Shown here: positions 10,505 through 21,212 of the stretch, one piece after another
Layout of the letters: each line of letters starts with the position of its first letter
Numbering within the stretch: position 1 is the first letter of the stretch
Assembly: GCA_030789695.1 (NCBI GenBank)
Contig: CM061132.1
Location: 150,916,597 to 150,980,596, forward strand
DNA length: 64,000 nt
Source: Scilla litardierei
Taxonomy: Eukaryota > Streptophyta > Magnoliopsida > Asparagales > Asparagaceae
Reading direction: 5' to 3'
Program-made: the position numbers and the translations under genes
Notes under the pieces: generated by a model
Database searches by the model: none
Told to the model about the DNA's origin: nothing
Seen by the model: only the letters and a program-made list of their open reading frames with translations

Positions 10505-13500
10505 TCAGCACCTACGCATTCCCATAGATGATAAGTGTTTGAAAAACACATCTCTGGGGATCGCCTTAGTAAGGGGATCCGCTATCATCTCATGCGTGGA
10601 TATGTATCCTATGTCTACTTCCTTCCGTTTATCATAATCCTTCGCAAACTTGAATCGAATGTCAATGTGTTTGGTCTTACAATGAAATTTAGGATCTTTG
10701 ACATAGGCAATCGAAGCTTGACTATCACTGTATATAGGAACAGTGCTCGAGTCAGAGGCATTCGTCAGCATGTCTAAGAATTTCCTAAGCCAAACAGCTT
10801 CTTGGACCGCCATGCTGAATGCTACGAACTCGGCTTCCATGGTTGATAGAGCGATGCAGGTTTGTTTCTTGCTGCTCCAGGATATTGCACCATTCCCGAG
10901 TAAGAAAACAAAGCCTGAGGTAGATCTTCGCTCGTCGAGATCACCCGCCCAATCAGCATCGGTATAGCCTTCGTGTCTCAAGGTATTGCCTTGATAGCAT
11001 AACGCATAGTCCGCAGTCCCTTTGAGGTATCTTAATATCCTCTTCACCGCTTTCCAGTGTGCCTGCCCTGGGTTGGATTGGTAACGGCTTACCATACCAA
11101 CAGCATAGCAAATGTCGGGTCTAGTACACATCATGGCGTACATCAGACTCCCGACAGCACTGGAGTATGGAACTTTTTCCATAGCTTTCTTTTCTTTTGG
11201 ATCTTTGGGACACATCTCCAAACATAGACCCTCGCCTTTGCTTATTGGAGTATCAATTGGCTTGCAGTCCTGCATATTAAACCGTTCTAAAACTTTCTTT
11301 ATATACGTCTCTTGAGAGAGAGAAAGAAGTTTCTTGGAACGATTCCTTGAGATCTTAACCCCAAGGATATATGCAGCTTCACCCATGTCTTTCATCTCAA
11401 AGACGGATGAAAGCCAAGCTTTGATATCCAATATAAGACGCTTATCATTTCCGGCTATAAGTATGTCATCTACATAAAGAGACATAATTATATACTTGTT
11501 TTTAATCCTCTTAATATATACGCAATTGTCTTCGTCGAGCATGGAGAATCCATACGACAAAACAACTTCTTGAAAGCGCATATACCACTGCCTTGAGGAT
11601 TGTTTAAGACCATATATGGATTTACGAAGTTTACAAACCTTATGTTTGTTTTCTTCTTGTACGAACCCGTTTGGTTGTTCCATGTAGATCTCCTCATCTA
11701 GTTCTCCGTTAAGAAAGGCAGTCTTTACATCCATCTGATGTAATTCGAGGTCCAAACAAGCCACCATTGCCAGAATTAAGCGAATCGAGGTAAAACGCAC
11801 GACAGGAGAGAAAGTCTCTTCGTAGTCTATTCCTTCCTGTTGCGTGAAACCTTTCGCAACAAGGCGAGCTTTATATTTCTCGATGGAGCCATCAGCCTTA
11901 TGCTTGATTTTGAGAACCCACTTGTTCCCAATGGCTCTACGTCCCTTAGGTAAATCAACCAAGTCCCAGACTTGGTTTGTTTTCATGGATTGAAGTTCTT
12001 CTTCCATTGCCGCTATCCATTTATCTTTAGCAGGGCATGTGACGGCCTGTTTGAAGTTTGCAGGTTCGTCATCATCTTGTAGTAATGTCATGAATGTTTG
12101 AGGAAATTCATCCTCATCCTCAAATCTCAGAGGTGTTAGCCTCGTTCGATTACTACGTCTTGTTTGAGTTTGATCACTCCCACTTGGAATGACATCACTC
12201 CCACTTGGAATAACATCACTCCCACTAACATCACTCCCACTCGGATTAGGATTGGTATCGTTCGTATCATCCATTGGTGAAGTTTGAAACGTATTTTCTT
12301 CTTCACCAAGGATTCTCCCACTCGAACGTTCCGATCCTTCTTGATCCCAAGTCTCAAACAAGGATAAGTCTTGACTTATCTCACCCTGTCTTGGAAACTC
12401 TTTTTCCAAGAAGACAACATCCCTCGATTCGAATTCTATTAGACCCCCATTGTCCTCTTGACCGACGAAAACATATCCTTTGGAGTTTTCAGCGTATCGG
12501 ATGAAGATACACTTCCTCCCACGTGGCCCAAGTTTGCCATATTTGTGAGAGGATAAATGTGCGTAAGAGGCACAACCCCAAGGTTTTAGAATGTTTAAGT
12601 CTGGAGTTCTATTGTTCCACAACTCATAAGGAGTAGAACTTACCGACTTCGAGGGTACACGGTTTAAGATGAATGCTGCCGTCAATAATGCATCACCCCA
12701 AAAGGTGATAGGCAAATTTGCCTGAGACATCATTGATCGGACCATTTCCATCAATGTCCTATTCCTTCTTTCCGCAACACCGTTTTGTTGCGGAGTGTAA
12801 GGCATAGTTACCTGATGTACTATGCCTTTTTCATCACAAAGTTCCTTAAAACTTATTGATTGATATTCACCGCCCCTATCGGTTCGCAAAACCTTAATCT
12901 TACGATCTAATTGATTCTCCACCAAACTCATATAGTTTTTAAAGCAAGCCAAAGCTTCACTTTTGTGGGATATCAAATAGATATGTCCGAAACGGGTGAA
13001 GTCATCAATGAATGTGATGAAATAGGACTTCCCGTGTCTTGTCTTAACATTCATTGGACCGCAAATGTCCGAATGGATAAGCTGTAATGGAACTTCGGCC
13101 CTTGTGCCAGTTCCAAACGGCTTGCGACAAGTTTTCCCTACAAGACAATGTTCGCAAGTTGACATTTCAACTTTTGAAACATTAGATAGCAAGCCACTTT
13201 TGGCAAGTCTATCCATTCTAGTTGGTCCAATATGACCAAGTCTTGCATGCCAACAAATGATTTCAGACTCAGAGTTAGAAGCATTTGTCAAATGAAAACT
13301 TTCATTAATGGAAGAAGCAACATCATACATTGTATTTAAAACAATTAATCCATTACAAACATTACCAGAACCAATCAAAGAATTATTACAAACAAGGTCA
13401 ACACATTGTTTATAGAACCTCCACTCATAATCTAAAGACATTAACATGACCACGGAAACGATATTCCTTCTAATATCTGGAGCAAAGAGGACGTCGTGCA

Positions 13501-14611
13501 ATAATAAAGTCCGGCCGTTGTCGAGAACTAGCTTGCATGTTCCGACGCCTTTGACTTCAACACGTGTGTTGTTGCCGACGTATATCCACTTTGTTCCTTG
13601 AGTTATCTTTCGATACTCTACGAAGAACCTTCTGTCCTTCGCAACGTGGTCTGTGGCCCCTGAATCAATCAACCAAAAATAGTTAGATTCAGCAAGAAAC
13701 ACGGAACTAGAAACACATATGTAACTAGCCCTACAAGTTACCTTGTCACTTCCATCCGTACACTTACGGGCGAAGTGACCGTACTTGTTGCACTTAAAGC
13801 ACTTGATCTTCTTCAAGTTTTTCTTCTTTGAGTGCACATTCTTTTGCCACTTTTTGTTCTTTGTCTTCTTTGAGGTCTCCGGTTCTTGCTTACGTTCGTT
13901 CACAAACCTTAAGCGTTTCCGCTTATTTCCTCCATGTGAGGAACTAGCGGCCACGTGCACTTCTGCACTTGGTTTTGCGGCTTGAATCCGCTCTTCCTCG
14001 AGTTCGAGGTGTTTCGAAACATCGCTTAAAGTTTTAATGCATTCATTATGAGTGAGATGCATTTTCATGTTATCCCAACTATCTGGGAGTGAACGAATGA
14101 CCGCTTGGATCTGTTGTTCGTCAGACAGCGTAACACCCGCATCCTTTAATTCAGATATAAGATTCGCCATGTGGCGGAGATGCTTTTTCATAGAATGATC
14201 TCGCCGCATCTTGTACGAATCAAATTGAATATTCAAGGAGCGGAGTTTGGTAACCGAAGTTCCACCAAACTTTATCTCTAGCTCAGACCATATGTCTTTA
14301 GCTAGGTCGAATTCCCGAAATAGGCGCATTATGTCATTGTCCATCGCGGACAGTAACGTAATACGTGCTATTTTGTTCTTTCGAGTCCAAGTGTCATAAG
14401 CTTCCCGGTCCCTTTTGTGTTGGGCCGTATTGCCCAACTCAGGTTCTACCATTATGTTTTGGAGTGTTTCGAGCACATCTTGCTCCTCCAAAACATATTG
14501 GATCTTTATTGACCAAAGTTTATAATTGTCGCCGTTGAGCTTTTCACCTTTGTTAAGCTCTGCGACAATATTCTTAGAAGCGGTAGACATTTTCGATTCA
14601 AAAAACTGCAA
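10505..14611 (-). CDS. Ty1/copia Gag-Pol polyprotein (element B)
   Basis: A single uninterrupted 1368-aa frame with every copia domain in order. Gag has a CCHC zinc knuckle CFKCNKYGHFARKC at about residue 270. The aspartic protease has DSGATDHV at about 314. The integrase has the zinc-binding region WHARLGHIGP at about 460, and catalytic Asp, Asp and Glu in SDICGP (about 517), RTDRGGEYQ (about 580) and NGVAERRNR (about 615). Reverse transcriptase has YVDDILIAG at about 1045. RNase H has TDADWAGD at about 1226 and STMEAEF. Integrase before RT is the copia order. No stop, frameshift or missing catalytic residue is visible, and LTR identity is near complete, so the copy could be autonomous. Whether it is expressed cannot be judged here. 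Confidence 0.96.
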   Translation of the reverse strand: MQFFESKMSTASKNIVAELNKGEKLNGDNYKLWSIKIQYVLEEQDVLETLQNIMVEPELGNTAQHKRDREAYDTWTRKNKIARITLLSAMDNDIMRLFREFDLAKDIWSELEIKFGGTSVTKLRSLNIQFDSYKMRRDHSMKKHLRHMANLISELKDAGVTLSDEQQIQAVIRSLPDSWDNMKMHLTHNECIKTLSDVSKHLELEEERIQAAKPSAEVHVAASSSHGGNKRKRLRFVNERKQEPETSKKTKNKKWQKNVHSKKKNLKKIKCFKCNKYGHFARKCTDGSDKVTCRASYICVSSSVFLAESNYFWLIDSGATDHVAKDRRFFVEYRKITQGTKWIYVGNNTRVEVKGVGTCKLVLDNGRTLLLHDVLFAPDIRRNIVSVVMLMSLDYEWRFYKQCVDLVCNNSLIGSGNVCNGLIVLNTMYDVASSINESFHLTNASNSESEIICWHARLGHIGPTRMDRLAKSGLLSNVSKVEMSTCEHCLVGKTCRKPFGTGTRAEVPLQLIHSDICGPMNVKTRHGKSYFITFIDDFTRFGHIYLISHKSEALACFKNYMSLVENQLDRKIKVLRTDRGGEYQSISFKELCDEKGIVHQVTMPYTPQQNGVAERRNRTLMEMVRSMMSQANLPITFWGDALLTAAFILNRVPSKSVSSTPYELWNNRTPDLNILKPWGCASYAHLSSHKYGKLGPRGRKCIFIRYAENSKGYVFVGQEDNGGLIEFESRDVVFLEKEFPRQGEISQDLSLFETWDQEGSERSSGRILGEEENTFQTSPMDDTNDTNPNPSGSDVSGSDVIPSGSDVIPSGSDQTQTRRSNRTRLTPLRFEDEDEFPQTFMTLLQDDDEPANFKQAVTCPAKDKWIAAMEEELQSMKTNQVWDLVDLPKGRRAIGNKWVLKIKHKADGSIEKYKARLVAKGFTQQEGIDYEETFSPVVRFTSIRLILAMVACLDLELHQMDVKTAFLNGELDEEIYMEQPNGFVQEENKHKVCKLRKSIYGLKQSSRQWYMRFQEVVLSYGFSMLDEDNCVYIKRIKNKYIIMSLYVDDILIAGNDKRLILDIKAWLSSVFEMKDMGEAAYILGVKISRNRSKKLLSLSQETYIKKVLERFNMQDCKPIDTPISKGEGLCLEMCPKDPKEKKAMEKVPYSSAVGSLMYAMMCTRPDICYAVGMVSRYQSNPGQAHWKAVKRILRYLKGTADYALCYQGNTLRHEGYTDADWAGDLDERRSTSGFVFLLGNGAISWSSKKQTCIALSTMEAEFVAFSMAVQEAVWLRKFLDMLTNASDSSTVPIYSDSQASIAYVKDPKFHCKTKHIDIRFKFAKDYDKRKEVDIGYISTHEMIADPLTKAIPRDVFFKHLSSMGMRRC

Positions 14612-15054
14612 AGAGAATGAAAAACACGATCAAAATTCTATGCATAAAGTTTCGATTCTTTAAACACTTGATAAGTTCCTTGGATGCGTTGAAATGTTAC
14701 TCTAGAATCGAGAAGTTCACTACGTTCCCAACTACCATCTAGTAGTAACTTTCAAAGTATCCCTCTTACTTATCTCAAGTAAAAAGAAATCAGAAATAAT
14801 ACCCGTATGGTATTAGCAGCGGAAAATCACTTTGAAAAACTTATCTTTCAAAATAGAATAGGTGAGAATTAGCGCAAAGAATTTTAACGCAACAATTGCC
14901 AAGCCACGAGACCTGTTCTACACACCCATGGGTTAGATAACCATGGCCGGATCGGGGTAGGACTTGGAATTCTAAATTGCGCTATCCCGATTTAAGGACG
15001 GGACATAACCTATTTGAAAAACATCTTTTTCCAAAAATTTTGAAAGCACGTTGC

Positions 15055-15180
15055 CTAATCTCCGTAGAGTAGAGCACAACGTCACAAGTACATTGGCTAA
15101 TCTCCGTAGAGTAGAGCACAATGACATGGCTAATCTCGCATGAAGTAGAGCACTATGGCTAATCTTCAAGGAGTAGAGCC
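15055..15180. repeat. Degenerate tandem repeat ggctaatct...gtagagca
   Basis: About four imperfect units, each carrying ctaatct and gtagagca, in the leader of element B. Confidence 0.8.
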
Positions 15181-15394
15181 CAAATGAAAAACTTCATTAA
15201 AACGTTAGTCCCGTATGAACTATTCGGCACTGTGGTTAGCCCCGTATGGACTAATCTACACATTCGAGTTTGACCAAGGCCATTTGTTACCCCGTATGGG
15301 TCATCTGGCAAGTTTACAATCGACCCAGACCATTTGTCGGATTGGTCGACCAAAAACACAAAATTGGTCGACCAATTTTCGAATTCAACTTCTT

Positions 15395-15975
15395 CCCGGT
15401 CAGGGCCTCTGCCCTGACCCGGGCTTGGCCAAAGGCCGGCCAGGGCCTCTGCCCTGGCCGGCCAGGGGGCCTGGCCCCCTCGGCCAGGGCCGGCCAGGCC
15501 CTGGCCTCTGCCAGGGCCTGCCGGCCAGGCCACTGGCCGGGGCCAGGGCTCCTGCCCTGGCCTCAGCCAGGCCCTGGCCTGAGGCCAGGGCGCCGGCCCT
15601 GGCCTCTGCCAGGGCCGGCAGGCCACTGGCCGGGGCCAGGGCTCCTGCCCTGTCCTCGGCCAGGCCCTGGCCTGAGGCCAGGGCACCGGCCCTGGCCACT
15701 GCCAGGGCCGGCAGGCCGGCCCTGGCAGTGGCCAGGGCGCCGGCCCTGGCCTCTGCCAGGGCCGGCAGGCCGGCCAAGGGCCGGCCCTGGCCACTGCCAG
15801 GGCCGGCCTGGCCGGCAAGGCTCTGCCAAGGCCGGCCACTGCCGGCCTGGCCCTTGGCCGGCCACTGCCGGCCTGGCCATGGCCGGCCATGGCTTGGCCA
15901 TGGCCGGTCATGGCCAAGGCCATTCGGCGTTGGCCGGCCATGGCCCCTTTGGCCTTGGCCGGCCACCCCCTTTAA
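15395..15975. repeat. GC-rich palindromic minisatellite (GGCC/CTGGCC-rich)
   Basis: About 580 bp made almost only of CTGGCC, GGCCAG, GGCCGG and CCGGCC words. A higher-order unit of roughly 95 bp (around cggcaggccactggccgg) can be followed at about 15518-15615 and again at 15618-15709, then decays. Composition differs sharply from the rest of the element. Because the words are self-complementary, a transcript would fold strongly. Confidence 0.9.
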
Positions 15976-16234
15976 ACGGGGTTACCGCACTCATTCCTCC
16001 CCCTTGATGGGGTGGTCGCCGGTGGTTATTGGCCGTAGCCAACCCCCTCCGCATGGGGAGAGGGGATGCATGGCCTTCATAGCCCATTTGGCCATGGTGC
16101 ACATGCACCAAATTTTCCTCTTACCCGATGGAAATAACTTCCATCATCTTCCTCGATGAAGCACCCGTTCGTCGATGAAGTTAGTTATTGCCTAATGGCC
16201 GTGTGCCAAAAATGACTAACGTACTACGTGAACG

Positions 16235-16385
16235 GTCGGTTCTTCCCGTCACGGAGAGTTCCTACCATATCCGTAATGATAGGAGACCCTAACGTGAAAA
16301 GAACAACCGCTGCGTTCTCTCCGTCACGAAGCGTTCCTACTATATCCGTAATAGTAGGAGACCCATTCGTGAAAAAGACAACGAC
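16235..16385 (-). repeat. Duplicated 75-bp block with hairpins beside the PBS
   Basis: Two related units, each with an 8-bp stem and the same 7-nt loop: 16261-16283 and 16336-16358 (cctactat, loop atccgta, atagtagg). In the sense RNA the first stem pairs fully if one G-U pair is allowed. The second lies about 77 nt downstream of the PBS. Confidence 0.8.
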
Positions 16386-16434
16386 TCGTTCGTAGTTTCG
16401 ACGGGGCGGTGGATTGACCGGGGCGAACCCATAT

Positions 16435-16447
16435 GGCTCCGATACCA
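16435..16447 (-). promoter_or_regulatory. Primer-binding site of element B (initiator Met tRNA type)
   Basis: Sense strand TGGTATCGGAGCC one base inside the 5' LTR. It matches the common TGGTATCAGAGC site with one change. Confidence 0.85.
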
Positions 16448-16448
16448 A

Positions 16449-17053
16449 TGAAGGATCCGGTCCAAAACAAAGTTAGGATCGATAATTAAAGTGGAGACTT
16501 ACGCTTGCGTATGCGGAACGATAGTCTCGGAACTTTGCCTTCGGATTCGCCACGACGGATCGAGTCTTCTCACGAACGGAGTAAGGCTACTAATCCACAA
16601 TCTAAATCTCTATTTTAGATTAAGAACTTGGAAGGAGGGAGAGGAAATATTTCTGCAGAGCTTCGCTATGAAGAAGATGCATGCATGAATTTCATGCAAA
16701 TGTGTAAGGAAAATGGCTACCCTTGGGTCTTATTTATAGCCCCCAAGGTAGTTATTTTAGGGTAAGTTGTTCCTTTGGAACAACTTAATTAAGGTGTACC
16801 ATGATGCATGGCACATTATAAGCTTAAGTTGTACCATATGCATGGTACAACATAAGCTTAAGATATTCCCCCTTTATTAGCCATATGTCGCATGCACTTA
16901 TGCATATATAATGCGACTTTCCCGCTCATACAGAGATCCTCTCCGCAAGGGAACAGATTCCCTTTGCACATGACTTCGTGTGCGCGACGTTCGAGGTCCG
17001 TATTCCCTCGTACATCCCCCACAAGGGTGTACAAACGTCTTCCATATCCAACA
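16449..17053 (-). repeat. 5' LTR of element B
   Basis: 605-bp partner of 8872-9476. In sense orientation it begins TGTTGGATAT and ends GGATCCTTCA. TATA-like sequence (tcttatttatagc on the plus strand near 16730) is present, but the promoter was not resolved. Confidence 0.95.
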
Positions 17054-17533
17054 AATGGTGTATGTGCGTGGAATTCATTGACCTCAACAAGGCATGCCTA
17101 AAGGACAGCTTCCCTCTGTCGAGGATCGACCATTTGGTAGACAATGCCTCCGGGTACGAACTGCTGACCTTCATGGACGCCTTTTCTGGCTACAATCAGA
17201 TCCAAATGGCGACTCACGACGAGGAAAAAACGTCGTTCTTCACCGACCAGGGGACATTCTGCTACACAAAGATGACATTTGGACTAAAGAATGCCGGGTC
17301 GACCTATCAGCAGATGGTGAACAAGACCTTCCATCTCCAGATCGGAAGGAATCTCGAAGTATACATCGATGACATGCTGGTCAAATTGAAGAAGGCCGAT
17401 GATCACCTCGCCGACCTTGAGGAGACCTTCCAAAAGGTACGACTCTACAGCCTGCGGCTCAACCTGACCAAGTGCATATTCGGGGTCCAGTCGGAAAAGT
17501 TCATCGGCTTTATGATCACTAAACGAGGGATCG
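17054..17533 (+). pseudogene. Reverse transcriptase of element A, central piece
   Basis: Resumes after the aatgg duplication with CMCVEFIDLNKACLKDSF and runs through the palm motifs FMDAFSGYNQIQM and YIDDMLVK (about 17361-17384), to IGFMITKRGI. The usual plant gypsy box is YVDD; here Val is Ile, which is conservative. The frame is cut after GGG ATC G by the LTR of element C and continues at 43097. Confidence 0.88.
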
Positions 17534-20500
17534 TGTGACGGCCCGTATCCGTTACTACCCATATTTTAGTATAAATACTTTCAAAAACAGTTTTAAATAA
17601 TAAGATCTTTAAACTAATTAAGTTTTTAGATACTATTATTAAATAGCTTTTCATATTCACTAATCACTCTCATTAACCACGTTTACCTTTCTACCATCTG
17701 CTAAATATTTTTACTAATTACATTTACTAATTAGTTTTACTGTTTACTAATTACTTCTTACAACTTATTACTATGTACTAGATTACTTTTACTATTACGC
17801 TTTGTGTTTACTAATTATTTTTGGTAATCATTGTTACTAATTACTAGTTACTTTTAATAATTATCTTTTTACTGTTTACTAATTACTTTTATCAATTACT
17901 AGTTACTTTCAGTAATTACCTCTCTACCATTTACTCATTACGTTACTATTTACTAATTATGGATATATACTTTTTTTAACTAATTACCATTTCCTAGTTA
18001 CTAATTATATTTACCAGATTACCTTAATCTATTTACTTTAACCCTAATCACCCACCCACCTATACGGTGGATCTACCCATAATCAAGCACCCAACACACC
18101 CAACCACCCTCTATAATTCTCTTGGCCTACCCTCCTTAATTTCCATCAGATGCAACTCACCTCATCAACCTATTAAGCCTACGTCTGTATTCGGTGAAGG
18201 AAAACCAACAGCTTCTTCATCATCTCCTCCATTACAACCCAACCCAATTTCATCATCCCCTACTCCAACTCAACCCAAATCAGCAATTTCATCATCCCCT
18301 CCTTCATTCAAACCAACTTCATCATCTCCTTCAATTCACAATCAAACCCAAACTGAAATTCAGCCCAATTCAACCCAAATCATTTCAGCCCCATATCAAC
18401 ACATTCACCAAATCAAAAACCCAAATTCAGCTCCAATTCAACCCAAATCAATCTCCAAATCAATTCCCAAATTGAAGATCAAAATCAGAGATTTAGATAA
18501 AAAGAAACCCAAAATCTGAAATCAATTTCAGATTCAAACAACCCCAATCCATTCTCTCTCCCATGCCCCTCCTCTCCCAAGCCGTGCACGCGCCTGCCGC
18601 TGTCGCCGCCGGCAGGGCGCAGCCGCTGCAGTCCCGACCGTGCACCGCCGGCCGTGCGTCGCCATGCCTCTGCGCCCCCTTGTCGCCCTTTAAGCCACCT
18701 GCAAAAGAGAAGAAAGGAGATAGAAGAAGAACAGGAAAGGAAGGGTAGAAGATAAAGAGAAGAAGAGGTATAAATTATTCTTATTGGGTTTGGATGAAAT
18801 AAAATGCTTACTGGGTTTAAGTTATTTCTTATTGGGTATGGTATTCCTATTGGGTTTAAGATAAGCTTGTTGGGTATTGGGTTTTGGGTATAAGTACACT
18901 TATTGGGTATGGGTTCAAATGAGTTTAAATTGTGTATTGGGTTGGAATGGACAAGTTATTTCTTATCGGGTATTTGAATTATAACTATTGCTTGTTGGGT
19001 TTCATTTGAACTATTAAATTGCTTATTGGGTATTGGGTTTTAAATTGGATAAGTGGATTATTGGGTAATTCTTTAAGTTAATTTAAGGATTTGATCTATT
19101 TAAAATTATCAAGTTTGAAAGTTCCTAAAGTTATTTAGTTGGAAATTATTTAAGTTGTTTAAGTATATATATAAGTTATTAAGTTTGAAAAGAAAATTAT
19201 ATTAACTAGTTTAAGTTATAATTTATAACTTAAGTTTTGAGGTTAAATATTAAGATGTATAAATTAGTTTGAATAAAAGGGTTTTCATACTAAATATTTA
19301 TATAACTTATTTTAAGTGAGTAAGTTAGTTTAGTTAATTAAGTTATTAAGTTTTAAAGTTATTAAAATTTAGTTTAAAATTATTAAGCTGTTAAAGTTTT
19401 GGGTTATTAAGTTAATTAAGTTATCTAAATTAAATTTCATGTTAAATGTTTTAGATAGAATTTCAAATTAAAATGTTTCAAAGTATATGTTTTAAAGAGT
19501 TAGCTATATATTAAGTCATGTAAGTTAGCTTTAGTATTATTTTAATTGGTTAAAAATCTTTTAGCCTGATAATATGAATTTTAATGATGCAGATAAAACA
19601 CGTCTTACGCTACAACCACTTGGACACCCAACGCCCGCCTCCTCCACAGACCTACACATCATATAGTAGATTCCCCACATCTCTTTAATCTAAGTAAATA
19701 ATACGTTAAAGTAATTTCCCTGGAGCTAATACGTGTAATATTGCTATGGTCTGTTAATACTATTCTCCCATGTTAACAAATCATGAACTAATTGTGTACG
19801 AATCTCATTACAACATGTTCTTATCTGTTGCTATGCACTCGCTCCCTTATAAGTTCTAACACTCTTGGGTTCTTAAATTCGCAAGCCTTCTATAAAAAAT
19901 GAATTGCTAACTGCGTTGCTTAACATTACTGCTAAAATCTTATTTTAATGTGTTTGCCAACTTTAGAAGTTTAACTGCATGCTTTTATTATACTGGTTGT
20001 TTCAGACTTAAATGGACATGTTATATTAATGTTGCTTGTTAGTGACAATTTACTATCCGCCTGCTGTCAAATTAACTACATTGAACAGGGGGTAAGACAT
20101 AACCCTCGGGGTATATATGAATCCATCGAATACAGATGGGGTGAAACCATCGAATACAGATGGGGTGAAAACTAGTCGGTGGCTAGACAAGACACTTTGG
20201 GGTGGGGTTGGTTCATGTAGTAGAGTTTGTAAGTGTGTCTTGAGCACTATACGGCTACCTCCATAACCACACCAATGGAGGCAAGCATCTTGGCCATGTT
20301 CCTGGTTAAGGATGGCAAGAAGCGTCACGGTAAACCCCCTATGATATAGGGTGTATCAAGAACACTTTACTTACTCAGACATGGACTTATCATGAGCACA
20401 AATTACTGAAAATCATTCAACTTGCAAACCACCTTTACCTTTTTGAAATGCAAATCATGTGATAATCGTTGTTAAATTTTATGTATTAACTTTCAGCATG

Positions 20501-21032
20501 CTCACATCTTTTGTTAAATTTCTTTTATAACATGCTTTTATCATACAATATCATTACACTGCTAAATTCCTTTAATCATTTAAATGACGTTGATGCTTGG
20601 GAATCTATATGAGTAGCCCTCCCTGACGGGCATTGTATTTGTGTTTTTAATGCAATGTCCGTCAGGTTCTGAGGACATTTTTGCAGATCCTAATTGCAGC
20701 GTAGCGTGATCCACTAGTGGCAGGATTCTTCCAGGAAGATACTTTTAGTCTGCATTTCCATTGTAGTTCCATTTATGTATTATGTATTGTAAGAGCCATA
20801 AGGCCTCCCTTCCTTTCATTATTGTTGCATTCTATTTCTGAGACGATTGAGATTGTAAATATAAATTATCTGCGTCGTTTTGAGTTTGCATGCAAGAACC
20901 TGTAAGAATTCATACAGATGCTTATTGTGTTAAGCCAAGGAGGAAAAAAAGCAAAAGTACATCATCCTTACTTGCACATGCGGACCCGCTCGCGTCTTCG
21001 CTTCCAAGCATAATGGGAAGCGGGGCGTGACA
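17534..21032 (+). repeat. 5' LTR of element C (3499 bp)
   Basis: Very AT-rich, with a Pro/Ser/Thr-like low-complexity stretch (about 18067-18519), a GC-rich island (about 18545-18690) and a ttattgggt minisatellite (about 18775-19065). It aligns along its length with 39618-43096, with many scattered substitutions and small indels, so it is older than B and E. Reading frames inside it are low complexity and occur in both copies as part of the LTR. Confidence 0.88.
18775..19065. repeat. ttattgggt minisatellite in LTR of C
   Basis: Roughly fifteen irregularly spaced ttattgggt or ttgttgggt words. The matching block in the other LTR is at about 40850-41130. Confidence 0.75.
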
Positions 21033-21212
21033 GGTTTTAGTGGTGGCCCATGCAGGTCTTGCTCCTACAAAATACTCTAAAACAACATGGATAGAATTAT
21101 AATCTTGATCCTCAAGAACACCCTTCTTTTGATTCAATATCCCAGCCTTGTTCATTAGGAAATCCTAGCCTTAGAGTTTCTAATCCTTCGTCGGCCCAAT
21201 AATCATACCCTT
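21033..21212 (+). other. Interior of element C, left fragment
   Basis: 180 bp between the 5' LTR of C and element D, non-coding. It resembles the segment at about 37343-37440 (shared tttaagaacaac-like and aatcttgatcctcaag-like words), which suggests an internal duplication in C. Confidence 0.5.

Larger units (their letters stand above)
14612..16434 (-). other. Long repeat-rich 5' leader of element B
   Basis: About 1.8 kb between the PBS and the polyprotein start. It holds, in plus-strand order, a degenerate tandem repeat (15055-15180), three cccgtatg-containing repeats (about 15205-15305), a GC-rich palindromic minisatellite (15395-15975) and a duplicated hairpin block next to the PBS (16235-16385). 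Long open frames across the GC-rich part are low-complexity Pro/Gly/Ala/Arg and are not called as genes. Confidence 0.75.
8872..17053 (-). mobile_element. Element B: intact Ty1/copia retrotransposon (8182 bp)
   Basis: Bounded by two 605-bp LTRs and a perfect 5-bp TSD aatgg (8867-8871 and 17054-17058). It is transcribed on the minus strand: 5' LTR 16449-17053, PBS, long leader, single polyprotein, polypurine tract, 3' LTR 8872-9476. The LTRs differ at one base that I can find (a t/c change in the segment catcctccac versus catcccccac), so the insertion is very recent. It sits in the RT gene of element A in opposite orientation. Confidence 0.96.

Noticed and set aside
15159..15941. 260-codon open frame (minus) and longer frames on the plus strand across the GC-rich block
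   Set aside because: Pure Pro/Gly/Ala/Arg/Trp low complexity, open on several frames at once because the GGCC repeat lacks stops. It is composition, not a gene.
18067..18519. 150-codon Pro/Ser/Thr-rich frame in the LTR of C
   Set aside because: Low complexity, repeated in the other LTR with indels and stops. No domain and no sign of constraint.
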